A stretch of 59,046 bases of DNA. Origin: Candidatus Marsarchaeota archaeon (GTDB taxonomy: Archaea; Micrarchaeota; Micrarchaeia; Micrarchaeales; Micrarchaeaceae). Below are positions 16,743 through 25,137 of this stretch, piece after piece. The position numbers were made by a program, and so were the translations under genes. The stretch covers positions 1 to 59,046 of the forward strand of contig JAMCZQ010000003.1 of the NCBI GenBank assembly GCA_023485295.1, in the 5' to 3' direction. Each line of letters begins with the position of its first letter. Positions within the stretch are counted from its first letter, which is position 1. The notes under the pieces are model-generated. The model did no database searches, had not been told where the DNA came from, and saw only the letters and a list, made by a program, of their open reading frames with translations.

Positions 16743-17333
16743 TCAGAGCTTTCCTATGTCCTTAACCACGTCTATGTCCAGAGCGCGCTCGCCTTTTTTC
16801 CAGTTTGCAGGTATTGCGCACATGTGCCCTTCTTTTGCTGGATGGTCCCTCAAGTATTTCAGCCCCAAGAAGGCATTCAGAACGTGTTCGGCATCCTTGC
16901 CAAGGTTGTTGTTGAACGCTGCCATGTACTGTATAGTGCCTTCAGGGTCAATTATAACAACAGACCTCATGGCCTGCCCAGACTGTGCGTTCAAAAGGCC
17001 GAATCTCTTTGTTATCGACTTGTTGAAATCTTCAATCATAGGTATTATGCTCTTCTGAACTCTGGGGCTTGTCTGTGCCCATCCCTTGTGCGAAAAAACG
17101 CTGTCCGTGCTTATGGCGAAGACTTCCGCGTCGTTCTTTTTGAATTCGTCATAAAGGCCCATAAATGCCTCTATGTCTGTTGCACATACAAATGTGAAAT
17201 CGCCTGGATAGAACGTAAGTATGTTCCACTTGCCTTTTTCCGGAATCTTCACCTTTTCTATCTTGTCATCTTTTGGAAAGTATGCGCTTGCCTCTATCTC
17301 TTCGAATCGCTCCTCTATTGGTATCTGATCCAT
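16743..17333 (-). CDS. Peroxiredoxin, AhpC/Prx family
   Basis: This 196-residue thiol peroxidase reduces hydrogen peroxide or alkyl peroxides. The peroxidatic cysteine is in YPGDFTFVCATDI (Cys50; the usual FTFVCPTE has Ala for Pro) and the resolving cysteine is Cys172 in EGHMCAIPANWK. I chose the ATG at 17333, which has GGTGAT just upstream, instead of the ATG at 17351. It is divergent from an Lrp-type regulator, with two perfect palindromes between the genes. Its electron donor is not in the window. A T-rich run right after the stop may end transcription. Confidence 0.93.
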   Translation of the reverse strand: MDQIPIEERFEEIEASAYFPKDDKIEKVKIPEKGKWNILTFYPGDFTFVCATDIEAFMGLYDEFKKNDAEVFAISTDSVFSHKGWAQTSPRVQKSIIPMIEDFNKSITKRFGLLNAQSGQAMRSVVIIDPEGTIQYMAAFNNNLGKDAEHVLNAFLGLKYLRDHPAKEGHMCAIPANWKKGERALDIDVVKDIGKL

Positions 17334-17361
17334 CAAATCACCATTATACATTTATTTATCT

Positions 17362-17377
17362 AAATATTTAAATATTT
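17362..17377. promoter_or_regulatory. 16-bp perfect palindrome between peroxiredoxin and regulator genes
   Basis: AAATATTTAAATATTT is its own reverse complement. It could act as a TATA element for either direction and as a regulator half-site pair. It lies 29 nt from the peroxiredoxin start and 30 nt from the regulator start. Confidence 0.5.
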
Positions 17378-17388
17378 TGTTATTTTTA

Positions 17389-17406
17389 TTATATCAATTG
17401 ATATAA
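17389..17406. promoter_or_regulatory. 18-bp perfect palindrome abutting the Lrp-type gene start
   Basis: TTATATCAATTGATATAA is a perfect palindrome that ends one base before the regulator ATG at 17407. Its position predicts that a bound dimer would block transcription or initiation of the regulator gene, as in autoregulation by Lrp-family proteins. That the neighbouring regulator binds here is inference. Confidence 0.55.
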
Positions 17407-17835
17407 ATGCCAAAAAATTTGTCTAAGGATTTAGATAAATTCATAGTTGACAGGCTGCTGTCTGATTCGAAAGTGCGCGTTGACATGCTCGCCAAGGAGT
17501 ATGGCGTCAGCCCTGGAACCATAAGGAATAGGATAGCGCAGCTTTCCGACAAGAGCGTGATTATAGGCTACAAGGCACGCGCAAGGCTTGGCAGGCTTGG
17601 AATGTCAGAAGCCATAGTCGGGCTTGACATAATGCCGGAAAGCTATGCGAAGGCCATAGAATCGCTAAGCAAGCTCGACTTCGTGAAAGAGCTTTACAGG
17701 GCTAGCGGCGACCATTCAGCTATAGCCATAATCACTGCAGATTCTGAAGAGATAGACGAAAAAATGAAGCGGATGATGGCGATAGAAGGCGTCAGGAATA
17801 CATACCCCTCGTACATACAGGAGGTAATAAAATAG
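17407..17835 (+). CDS. Lrp/AsnC family transcriptional regulator
   Basis: This 142-residue protein has an N-terminal winged helix-turn-helix (about 10-60, with VDMLAKEYGVSPGTIRNRIAQL as the recognition unit) and a C-terminal RAM domain (about 65-140) for effector binding and oligomerisation. The effector is unknown; no amino-acid metabolism gene is adjacent. Its divergent partner is peroxiredoxin, so control of an oxidative-stress gene is a reasonable guess. It probably has almost no leader, because the palindrome runs up to the ATG. Confidence 0.9.
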   Translation: MPKNLSKDLDKFIVDRLLSDSKVRVDMLAKEYGVSPGTIRNRIAQLSDKSVIIGYKARARLGRLGMSEAIVGLDIMPESYAKAIESLSKLDFVKELYRASGDHSAIAIITADSEEIDEKMKRMMAIEGVRNTYPSYIQEVIK

Positions 17836-17836
17836 G

Positions 17837-18592
17837 CTACATGTCAGCGTCCAAAATAAGCTTGACAGGAACGTGATCAGAGCCTGTGATGTCCTTGAGT
17901 ATGGCTGCGGATTCTACTCTGTTTTTAAGGCTTTTTGAAACCAGGAAATAGTCGATGCGCCAGCCTATGTTTTTGGCACGCGCGTTTGACATGTATGACC
18001 ACCATGTGTAATTTCCCGGCTGCTTGTTAAATATCCTAAATGTGTCAACAAGGCCGGAGCCGATAAACTCGTCCATGTCGCTGCGCTCTTCGCTCGTAAA
18101 GCCGGCATTGCGCACGTTTTCCTTAGGCCTTGCAATGTCTATCTCTTTATGCGCGACGTTAAAATCGCCGCATACCACAACAGGCTTTTTCTTTTCAAGC
18201 TGCTTTATGTATTTTAGCATGTGCGCGTTGAAGTCGTGCTTGAGCCCAAGCCTTGACAAATCCCTTCTTGAATTTGGGAAGTAGGAATTTATGAAATAGA
18301 AATCCGCAAACTCCATGGCCTGGACGCGGCCTTCATCATCCTCAAAATCACTGAGCTTTGAAAGCGGCTCCTTTCTGACCATGCTCATAGTCCCGCTATA
18401 CCCCTTCTTGGCTGCCGGGTTGATTTCCAACAAATAGCCAAGCTTGTAGAATTCCTCAGGCACTGCCTTACCATCGGCCTTTATCTCCTGGAATGCCATT
18501 ATGTCCGGCTTCTCGCTTTTTATAAGCTTGAGCGCTTCGGCCTTCGCAGCTCTTATGCCGTTCACGTTCCAAGATATCAAGCTTGTCTTCAT
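17837..18592 (-). CDS. xthA: Exodeoxyribonuclease III / AP endonuclease
   Basis: This 251-residue member of the ExoIII/APE1 family cuts DNA 5' to abasic sites. Motifs in order: ISWNVNGIRA (metal Asn), AFQEIKAD (Glu), NSYFPNS, CGDFNVAHKEID (Asp and Asn), NYTWWSY and SDHVPVKL (Asp-His). All catalytic residues are present. It is the last gene in a minus-strand run of DNA-repair genes that also includes EndoQ, a Nudix hydrolase and Nth. Confidence 0.95.
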   Translation of the reverse strand: MKTSLISWNVNGIRAAKAEALKLIKSEKPDIMAFQEIKADGKAVPEEFYKLGYLLEINPAAKKGYSGTMSMVRKEPLSKLSDFEDDEGRVQAMEFADFYFINSYFPNSRRDLSRLGLKHDFNAHMLKYIKQLEKKKPVVVCGDFNVAHKEIDIARPKENVRNAGFTSEERSDMDEFIGSGLVDTFRIFNKQPGNYTWWSYMSNARAKNIGWRIDYFLVSKSLKNRVESAAILKDITGSDHVPVKLILDADM

Positions 18593-18600
18593 GATTCCAT

Positions 18601-19086
18601 CTAAAGCGTTAGCTCCATTCTTATGCTTTCGTAACCGTTTTCCTTTGCGCGGCCGGTTTCCACGAACCCGGCCCTCGAATACAGCTTTATGCTCCTCGCG
18701 TTGTATTCGTTGATGCCGCTGACCTTGAGCCTTTCCATGCCGATTTCCCTAGCGCGTTTTATCAGCAGGGCTAGTACCCTTGTCCCAATGCCCCTGCCCC
18801 AGTATTCTTCCGCCCCTATAGTTATCGGGGTTTTTTCCTTTGTGATGCTTGCATCGCCTATCGGTTTCCAAGAGCCGTTCTCATTAATCTCGATCACGTA
18901 TGCTTCTCCTATTTCTGATAATTCTTTGTTCATCCTTTCTATCACTTCAGGGCCGTATGGCATGGCTTTCGGCCCTTCGGAGTAGAAAAGCACATCAGGA
19001 TTGGCGTACCATTCAAGGAAATAGCCCATGTCTTCCTTGAGATTGACCGGCCTGAGCCGTATATTGCCGTCTTCAAGCGCCGCCAT
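18601..19086 (-). CDS. GNAT family N-acetyltransferase
   Basis: This protein has about 161 residues from the ATG at 19086, one base after the end of the EndoQ gene. The acetyl-CoA loop appears as EYWGRGIGTRVL, followed by the GISEYNARSIKLYSRAGF-like segment (GINEYNARSIKLYSRAG), as in RimJ/RimL-type enzymes. The substrate is unknown. A longer frame upstream (28 residues) lies within the EndoQ gene and I reject it. The location between two repair genes may be only operonic convenience. Confidence 0.85.
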   Translation of the reverse strand: MAALEDGNIRLRPVNLKEDMGYFLEWYANPDVLFYSEGPKAMPYGPEVIERMNKELSEIGEAYVIEINENGSWKPIGDASITKEKTPITIGAEEYWGRGIGTRVLALLIKRAREIGMERLKVSGINEYNARSIKLYSRAGFVETGRAKENGYESIRMELTL

Positions 19087-19087
19087 C

Positions 19088-20359
19088 TTATTGCCTCGAA
19101 AAGAAATCAGACATGCTTTTCTGCTTAGTGGCCTTAGGCATTTCGTGCGCCTTTCTGCCAAGGAGGTCAAGCTCTCCGTATACGCCGGAATAGCCTGGCT
19201 TTATGACTATCTTGTCATTGCGCACGTTGTCTATGCATTCTGCAATTTCCGAGCCTGCGATTTCCTCTATATCGACTATTTTTACATTGGTCAGTATGTC
19301 AAGCTCATCGCCAAAGCGCCCTATGAGCTTTGAATAAAGCTCCCGCACCACTGGCGAATACCTGGTTTTCTTTTTGGCGTAGGATATTACTTCTATCAAA
19401 GGCACGGAATGGATGTACGGGATATGGTCCTTGGGGATGTAGCCAGCAGGCCTGTCTGCAAGATCGTCCACCCTGTGCAGCACTCCGATAACTAGCTTCT
19501 TGCCGCATACTTTGCATACCGTGGATTTTGATTCCTCGGGATTTACAGAATATCCGCATTCCCTGTGGCCATCATAATGGTATTTGCCTTCTTCAGGATA
19601 GTATTCGACTGTTTGCTTGAATCTTTTTGAATCCTTGTCAACTATGGCTTTTATTATAGAGTCGTATGAGAGCTCGGAAAGCTCGAATATATTTGATTCC
19701 CTGCCCATGTTTGGTAGGGAATGCATGTCGCTGTTCGATATCAATGCATACTTGTCAAGCTCTGATATGCGCCAGTTCATTTTTGGATCAGAGCTGAGCC
19801 CGCTTTCGTAGGCGTGTATGTCCTTTTCCCTGTCCTCATAAGCTTCTTTTATGGAATCAAAGCCGGACATTGCGCCCAGGGCGCCGAAATATGGCGTCCA
19901 CAGGTGCGCAGGGAATATGAATGCCTTGCTCTCAATGCCCTTTACTATGTCTACAAGCTCTGCGGCGCTTATCTGCAGCTGCGGCCTTCCGTCAGCAGTC
20001 ATGCTGCCATACTTTTCAAGCTCCTTGGAGAGGGCACCAGCAGATTCCATGCTTGGAAGCAGTATGCAATTATGTATCTTCTTTACTGATTTGTCCCTGC
20101 CTTCGAATATGCTCGACACTTCAACGCTTGCAATAAAGTGCACGTTTGCGTTCGAGCCCTTCAATTTGTAAAGGCCGTTGTCCTCAGGTTCAAGCGCCGA
20201 TTCAAGCTCTTTGAACCATGCAGGGTGCAGGACGTCGCCAGTGCCGACAACGTTTATGCCTTTCTCGAATGCTGTTTCTGACATAGACGCAGGGTTTATT
20301 GCACTGCTGCACGCCATTGCGTATCGCGAGTGCACATGCAAATCAGCAACAATTCTCAT
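19088..20359 (-). CDS. Endonuclease Q (EndoQ), PHP domain, with PCNA-binding tail
   Basis: This 423-residue protein matches EndoQ, which nicks DNA 5' of uracil, hypoxanthine, xanthine and abasic sites. The PHP domain starts with ADLHVHSRYA, then VGTGDVLHPAWFKEL, FPAHLWTPYFG and SNSDMHSLPN, all carrying metal ligands. A zinc-binding region follows: HRECGYSVNPEES, CKVCGKKL, VLHRVDDLADRP. The last 11 residues contain QKSMSDFF (413-420), a good PCNA-interacting PIP box. PCNA binding is reported for the Pyrococcus enzyme. It lies in one strand-unit with Xth, Nudix and Nth. EndoQ is patchily distributed in archaea. Confidence 0.88.
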   Translation of the reverse strand: MRIVADLHVHSRYAMACSSAINPASMSETAFEKGINVVGTGDVLHPAWFKELESALEPEDNGLYKLKGSNANVHFIASVEVSSIFEGRDKSVKKIHNCILLPSMESAGALSKELEKYGSMTADGRPQLQISAAELVDIVKGIESKAFIFPAHLWTPYFGALGAMSGFDSIKEAYEDREKDIHAYESGLSSDPKMNWRISELDKYALISNSDMHSLPNMGRESNIFELSELSYDSIIKAIVDKDSKRFKQTVEYYPEEGKYHYDGHRECGYSVNPEESKSTVCKVCGKKLVIGVLHRVDDLADRPAGYIPKDHIPYIHSVPLIEVISYAKKKTRYSPVVRELYSKLIGRFGDELDILTNVKIVDIEEIAGSEIAECIDNVRNDKIVIKPGYSGVYGELDLLGRKAHEMPKATKQKSMSDFFSRQ

Positions 20360-20368
20360 AAAAACAAC

Positions 20369-20824
20369 CTACAGTGCGCTGTACTTTTCCAGGGCTTTTA
20401 TTACCACGCTCTTTACGTTAGGGAGCGTATCAAGCTTTTTAACGTCTTCTATGCCAAACCACTGCATGTCTGTGCTTTCTTCGTTGTTCGCCATGCTTCC
20501 CCCTACTGCTTTTCCAACGTAGACCATATCAAAATGTATATGCATTGGCTGCGTCTTGTACGGTACTCTTTCATATACTATTGCAAAGGGATTTGGCAGG
20601 GTGTAAGCGTCAGCGTCCCTGTGGTTTATTGCGTCTTCGCCCATAAGCTCTACATCAATGCCTGTCTCTTCCTTAGTCTCCCGGATTGCTGCCTCGTATG
20701 GGAATTCTTCAGGCTCTACGTGGCCCCCTGGAGGCAGCCATGCCCCTATCTTCTTATGCTTCAGCATGAGCGTTTTCCCGCCCTTTATTATTATACATCC
20801 GGCCACTATGCATTTCTTTACCAT
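20369..20824 (-). CDS. Nudix hydrolase
   Basis: This 151-residue protein has a complete Nudix box, GGHVEPEEFPYEAAIRETKEETGI, matching G-x5-E-x7-REUxEExGU. It hydrolyses nucleoside diphosphates linked to another group. Its place between EndoQ and Nth suggests removal of damaged nucleotides (MutT-like), but Nudix substrates cannot be read from the box alone. Spacing is 9 nt to EndoQ and 7 nt to Nth. Confidence 0.88.
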   Translation of the reverse strand: MVKKCIVAGCIIIKGGKTLMLKHKKIGAWLPPGGHVEPEEFPYEAAIRETKEETGIDVELMGEDAINHRDADAYTLPNPFAIVYERVPYKTQPMHIHFDMVYVGKAVGGSMANNEESTDMQWFGIEDVKKLDTLPNVKSVVIKALEKYSAL

Positions 20825-20831
20825 TAGAACA

Positions 20832-21485
20832 CTACTCGCTTTTCTTTACGCCGTTTTTTGGGCATATTCCATTTATCATGCATGCGCTGCATTTAGGCAC
20901 TGTGCCACAGACACGCTTGCCATGCTCTTTTAATACATAGGCAATGTTTTTCCAATACTTTTTGTCCACTAGCGATTCAAGGTCTTTTTCTATCGCTTCA
21001 GGATCGCTGCTCTGGCTTAGGCCTATCCTATACGCGAGCTTAATTACCCACGTATCTACAGGTATACCGTTAACTATGCCGTATGCGTTGATCAGTACGG
21101 TATTTGCAGTCTTGCGGCCCACGCCTGGAAGCGCAGTCAGCGCATCCATGTCTGAAGGCACCTTGGAATTGTGCTGCTGCTCTATGATCTTGAACGCTTT
21201 TATTATATTAAGTACTTTGTTTCTTGCATACGACACGCTTTTGACAAGGCTTAACAGTTGTTCAGGATCTGCGTTTGCGTAATCTTTTGCAGTCTTATAG
21301 CGCTTGAAAAGCTCTGGAGTTATGGCGTTCACTGTCGTGTCCCTTGTCTGTGCGGATAAGATTGCTGCAGCAAGCAGGTCTGTGGGCGTTTTGAAGTTCA
21401 GGTAATAATGCGTGTCCGGATATTGCTTTTCAAGGGCTTCTACAACCTTAGCTGCATCTGCGCTTGAGAGTCTTTTGTATGCCAT
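20832..21485 (-). CDS. nth: Endonuclease III (DNA glycosylase/AP lyase)
   Basis: This 217-residue glycosylase removes oxidised pyrimidines. The helix-hairpin-helix is LTALPGVGRKTANTVL, with the catalytic Lys in GRKTA and the catalytic Asp in PVDTWV. The iron-sulphur loop near the C terminus is C-x5-C-x2-C-x5-C (CGTVPKCSACMINGIC), one residue shorter in the first gap than E. coli Nth. The gene overlaps the end of the IPP isomerase gene by one base and heads the repair run. Confidence 0.93.
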   Translation of the reverse strand: MAYKRLSSADAAKVVEALEKQYPDTHYYLNFKTPTDLLAAAILSAQTRDTTVNAITPELFKRYKTAKDYANADPEQLLSLVKSVSYARNKVLNIIKAFKIIEQQHNSKVPSDMDALTALPGVGRKTANTVLINAYGIVNGIPVDTWVIKLAYRIGLSQSSDPEAIEKDLESLVDKKYWKNIAYVLKEHGKRVCGTVPKCSACMINGICPKNGVKKSE

Positions 21486-22585
21486 TATAACTGCCTCTTG
21501 TCAGAAAAATCCTTCCACAATGCGAGCTCACCTGTTATGACGCATGGCGTGCGCCTCAATTCCTCCACATTCCTCGCGCCAAGAAGGAACATCACCGCTT
21601 TCAGCTCTAGAAGCACCTTGCTTATGAAACGCTTTACCGATGAAGCTGACTCTGTGGCAGGCCTTAATATCGGAAGGGCCATTGCAGTCATTGACGCGCC
21701 CATGGCGATGGACTTTGCTATATCCATTCCAGTCCTTAGCCCGCCTGATGATATTATCGGAATGTCCGAAGCCTTTCTTATCATGTAAAGCGAAGCAGCA
21801 GTCGGTATGCCCCAGTCCCAAAGCAGATTCCCTAAATCTATTTTGTCCATTAGCCCCATTGACTTTGCCCTGTACCATTCGACCGCGGCATAGCTGGTGC
21901 CGCCCATTCCTGCAATCTCTACTGCGCTAATGCCAATGCTGCTAAGGCGCTTGGCCACATCTGGCGAAAGGCCGAAGCCGACCTCCTTTGCTATTACTGG
22001 CTTTTTTACGCTCTTAATTATGTTGCTGATTCCGCCCATGACATCCCTATACCTTGGCTCTCCCTCTGGCTGGACAATCTCCTGCGCAGGATTAAGGTGG
22101 ATATAGAGCGCATCTGCATCTATCATTTCTATGAGCCTGCGCACATCTTCGATTCCGAGGCCTTTGGATATTTGCGCGCCGCCTATGTTAGCGCCTATGA
22201 ATGCGCTTGGGGCTTTCTTCCTTGCTATCGTGTAGGTGTCCTCCAAAAGCCTGTCGTAAAGCGCAGCTCGCTGGCTTCCGAGCGCCATGCCAAGGCCAAG
22301 TTCCTCTACGGCTTCCGCTATATTGCCATTTATCTTCTTTGCAAGCTCTGCGCCGCCGGTCATGGCCCCGACCATGAATGGCGCAGAGAAGCTCTTGCCA
22401 AGGAATTTCGTACTTGTGTCTATGTCGTCGAAGTCTATTTCGGGCAGCGAGTTGTTAAGCAAATGCACGTCTGAGAATAGCGTCCTGGCTTGCTTCGCCT
22501 GCACAGGCGAATCTAGGCATATCTTTATGTGCTCCTCCTTCCTTTTCATTATTTCAGAGATCTTTGATGCCTTTTTTGCGTCCAT
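21485..22585 (-). CDS. fni: Type 2 isopentenyl-diphosphate delta-isomerase
   Basis: This FMN- and NADPH-dependent enzyme of about 366 residues interconverts IPP and DMAPP for isoprenoid lipid synthesis. Landmarks are RKEEHIKICL at the N terminus, APFMVGAMTGG, GLGMALGSQRAAL, the HLNPAQEIVQPEGE segment and the FMN-site glycine runs GMGGTSY and SSGGLRTGMDIAKS. I chose the ATG at 22585; the frame extends 12 codons further to a GTG. The gene is the first of the unit that ends with xthA. No other mevalonate-pathway gene is in the window. Confidence 0.93.
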   Translation of the reverse strand: MDAKKASKISEIMKRKEEHIKICLDSPVQAKQARTLFSDVHLLNNSLPEIDFDDIDTSTKFLGKSFSAPFMVGAMTGGAELAKKINGNIAEAVEELGLGMALGSQRAALYDRLLEDTYTIARKKAPSAFIGANIGGAQISKGLGIEDVRRLIEMIDADALYIHLNPAQEIVQPEGEPRYRDVMGGISNIIKSVKKPVIAKEVGFGLSPDVAKRLSSIGISAVEIAGMGGTSYAAVEWYRAKSMGLMDKIDLGNLLWDWGIPTAASLYMIRKASDIPIISSGGLRTGMDIAKSIAMGASMTAMALPILRPATESASSVKRFISKVLLELKAVMFLLGARNVEELRRTPCVITGELALWKDFSDKRQL

Positions 22586-22703
22586 CGCTTTCAAGTTTAT
22601 TACCCACAGCCTTACATACACTTTCTGCGATAAATTATAAAAGGTTGTTGCAGTGCACAGATAGTGTTTTATCGTTTTCCAATCAATATTCTATCGAATA
22701 GCA

Positions 22704-23309
22704 ATGGTTGATGATTACGCGAAACAGCTTGACGAATTGGAAAGGCTAAGGCGCATAAACGCCATTTACGGAGCTGTAATCGCAAGATACAGGAACTACA
22801 TAGCGCAGGAGGAGGGCATATCTGTGGCTGAATTGCCTAGGCTTGTAACGCCTAAAAACAGCGCCGTGGCAAAAAAGGCCAAGGAGCTATTATCCGGGAT
22901 TGACCGATTCAATTATGAAAGGGACTTTTATGAAGCCAGCGTGCTGGCATACAATTTCGTCAAGGACAGCATACGGGAAGTTATACTGCCAATGGAGTTC
23001 TGGCTAGAGCCTGAAGAAGTACTGGAATTCAGCGCAGGCGAAAAGATAGACAGGTATGTTTTGCTGTGCAGCCTTCTTATAGCGATGGGCAATCCTTCAT
23101 CTAGGATACTGATGTACACGAAGGGTGAAAAGACGTTCGCGTTGGTGTACTACGAGCTCGGCGGAAAAATCTATGCAATGAATTTTGATTCTGGCATAAA
23201 GAGATTCGAAAAAAAGGAAGAGCTCCTATCCGAATACGGCATAATGAATGCCGATGAAGTTACAATGGCTTACGAGTTCAACGACAAGATGTATATAGAC
23301 ATTGCCTAG
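22704..23309 (+). CDS. Hypothetical protein, possible degenerate transglutaminase-like fold
   Basis: This 201-residue soluble protein has a charged helical N-terminal half. From about residue 115 the order DRYVLLCSLLIAMGNPSSRILMY, TFALVYYELGGKIYAMNFDSG resembles the Cys-helix, His-strand and Asp-strand of transglutaminase-like proteins. The position where a catalytic His would stand reads Ala-Leu-Val, so if the fold is right it is probably inactive. This is weak pattern matching. It is a single gene, convergent with a tiny basic-protein gene. Confidence 0.7.
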   Translation: MVDDYAKQLDELERLRRINAIYGAVIARYRNYIAQEEGISVAELPRLVTPKNSAVAKKAKELLSGIDRFNYERDFYEASVLAYNFVKDSIREVILPMEFWLEPEEVLEFSAGEKIDRYVLLCSLLIAMGNPSSRILMYTKGEKTFALVYYELGGKIYAMNFDSGIKRFEKKEELLSEYGIMNADEVTMAYEFNDKMYIDIA

Positions 23310-23444
23310 TCAGCCGATTATCTTCCCTTCCCTGCGCAGTCGCTTTAGGTTTTTCCTGTGCGCCTTTTTTAGCTTTGAATGCTTTGTCTTATTCCTGTAT
23401 TTTTTCCCAAGCCTTCGGTTAGATTTTGTTACTTTTTTCTGCAT
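23310..23444 (-). CDS. Small very basic protein, 44 residues
   Basis: Starting from an ATG with GTGAT 5 nt upstream, a 44-residue frame encodes MQKKVTKSNRRLGKKYRNKT and continues KHSKLKKAHRKNLKRLRREGKIIG. Nearly half of the residues are Lys or Arg, typical of small ribosomal or other RNA-binding proteins. It does not match eL39, eL41 or bL34 as I know them. It follows the Hsp20-like gene on the same strand by 16 nt, so co-transcription is likely. The frame is tightly packed against the neighbour on the other strand. Confidence 0.6.
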   Translation of the reverse strand: MQKKVTKSNRRLGKKYRNKTKHSKLKKAHRKNLKRLRREGKIIG

Positions 23445-23460
23445 TTTATCACATATTGAT

Positions 23461-23955
23461 TCAGCTTATGCTTAGCTTTGCCTCCTTCGCAACAGCGAGC
23501 TGCACTACAGGAAGCGTTATTTCAAGAACGCCGTTTTTGTATGTGGCCTCTGCCTTTGACGGGTCTACAAACTTTTCGAAGTTTACCCGTTTGCTGTACA
23601 CGCCATTTTTCCATTTTACTTCGATGCTTATGCCATTATCAAACGCCGTTACGGATATCTTGTCCTTCGGCGCATTGCACATGTTTCCAACGGTTATGAC
23701 TGCGCCTGGCTTGTAGATCGTTTCGATGAACGGGTCATATGGCTGCTCAGGCAGGGGCTGGCCTGCGGACTGTGCATGCTTAGTATCCTTATCTGCCTTT
23801 TTAGCGCCTTCAATGGCTTTTATGTCCAGCCCGAAATCGCTGCTTATGCTATCGGAATCCAAGGTTTCCTTCAAGGTCTTTGCAATTATGCGTATCAGAT
23901 TCTCTATATCAGGGGGCGCGTTTATATTCGGGTTGCTTTTCTTTTTCTTTGACAT
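23461..23955 (-). CDS. Hsp20/alpha-crystallin-like protein
   Basis: This 164-residue protein has a Lys-rich N terminus, an Ala/Asp-rich linker and a C-terminal beta-sandwich of about 85 residues ending with ATYKNGVLEITLP, the small-heat-shock signature (A-x-y-x-NGVL-x-i-x-lP). It lacks the usual C-terminal IxI anchor, although LSIS ends the chain. The start ATG at 23955 has GGTGAT just before it; an upstream ATG at 23967 overlaps that site and is less likely. A chaperone role is inferred. Confidence 0.75.
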   Translation of the reverse strand: MSKKKKSNPNINAPPDIENLIRIIAKTLKETLDSDSISSDFGLDIKAIEGAKKADKDTKHAQSAGQPLPEQPYDPFIETIYKPGAVITVGNMCNAPKDKISVTAFDNGISIEVKWKNGVYSKRVNFEKFVDPSKAEATYKNGVLEITLPVVQLAVAKEAKLSIS

Positions 23956-24066
23956 GATAATCACCATCTAGCTCATGATGCGTATGCTTAGTTTACATAT
24001 AAATAGATTATTAAATACTTTATTACTGCTTCTACCGCGGATAGTACATTGGGTAAAAGTGCTGCT

Positions 24067-25125
24067 TCATAGCCACTTTGATATGCTGCTCTGGCTTGAG
24101 ACATTGCTCAGCTCTGCCAGCCTTTCTGCGTATTTGCTGATCCTTTCCTTTGAAAATCCATATTCATCGCACATGAACGATACGATGCCGCTTATGTCAG
24201 GCCTTTTTGGCATCATCGTCAGAAGCTCGCTTCTGCTTAGCTCCTTGACTTCGGGCTTAAGAAAAAGCGCTTCTACCTCGCTTACGTCAGTGTCAAAGCC
24301 AGAACCGAATTTCTCCTTTATGCGGGCCTCGACGTCTTTTAGGCTCGCTGATTCTTTTGCTATTTTCAACGCGGTCTTTGGGCCTATGCCCTTAATGCCT
24401 TCATTGAAATCGTTACCTAGCATTATTCCTATCCAGATAAGCTGGTGCCTTGTTATTCCAAGGTTGCCGAGGGTTTCTTCAAGGCTTATCAGCTCCGTAT
24501 CTACGTTTATGTATACGTTTTTGCGCGGCAGCTTGCGCCTGCCCGAAAATGTCAGGTTCCTTACAACCCTTTTTGACCCGAAAAGCAGCGTGTCGTAGTC
24601 CTGGCTGCCGGCAGCGTATACAAGGTCTTCGCCGCACATATAGCTGGCCTGGGCCTCGCCTTCGCCTGGCGCCATTATGTATGATATGCCCATCAGGCTC
24701 AGCAGGCTCTTCGCGCTATTTACTATCTCTTTGTCCACGCGGGTGCTGGCTTGTGCGCGCATCCTTGCTTCCTCAATCTCGCCATGTTGCTTTGCCTCCT
24801 GCCAGGCCGAATAAGCCGCTTCGCGCCTTCTGACCCGCGCCTCTATGGTCTTCATCTTTAATTTTGAGGGTATCCCATCGAATACATATATTGGCGTTAT
24901 ATTGTTCTCCAGCAAGTCTATGCTCCTGTAGAAAAGCCCAGATAGGTGGCTTGTGACCTTGCCTTCTGAATTTGTCAGCGGGGTCCCGTCAGGCTGGCGT
25001 ATTATTGAAAGGAACTGGTAGAGCACGTTATAGGCATCAATTGCAATAATCTTGCCAGAAAGCTGCTTCGGCGATATCTTATTCCTGACTATGAGTTTGC
25101 TTAAGTCAACTGCCAAATGCCACAC
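24067..25125 (-). CDS. fen: Flap endonuclease 1
   Basis: This 352-residue structure-specific nuclease processes Okazaki fragments and long-patch repair flaps. The N domain has IIAIDAYNVLYQF and YVFDGIPSKLK; the I domain has APGEGEAQASYMC, AGSQDYDTLLFG and LIWIGIMLGNDFNEGIKGIGPKTAL (helix-2-turn-helix). All metal-binding acids are present. The chain ends QSSISKWL (345-352), a PIP-like box with Trp-Leu instead of Phe-Phe. It is followed on its strand by no close gene. MBF1 lies upstream with a 12-nt gap. Confidence 0.95.
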   Translation of the reverse strand: MWHLAVDLSKLIVRNKISPKQLSGKIIAIDAYNVLYQFLSIIRQPDGTPLTNSEGKVTSHLSGLFYRSIDLLENNITPIYVFDGIPSKLKMKTIEARVRRREAAYSAWQEAKQHGEIEEARMRAQASTRVDKEIVNSAKSLLSLMGISYIMAPGEGEAQASYMCGEDLVYAAGSQDYDTLLFGSKRVVRNLTFSGRRKLPRKNVYINVDTELISLEETLGNLGITRHQLIWIGIMLGNDFNEGIKGIGPKTALKIAKESASLKDVEARIKEKFGSGFDTDVSEVEALFLKPEVKELSRSELLTMMPKRPDISGIVSFMCDEYGFSKERISKYAERLAELSNVSSQSSISKWL

Positions 25126-25137
25126 CTTTGTAAACCG

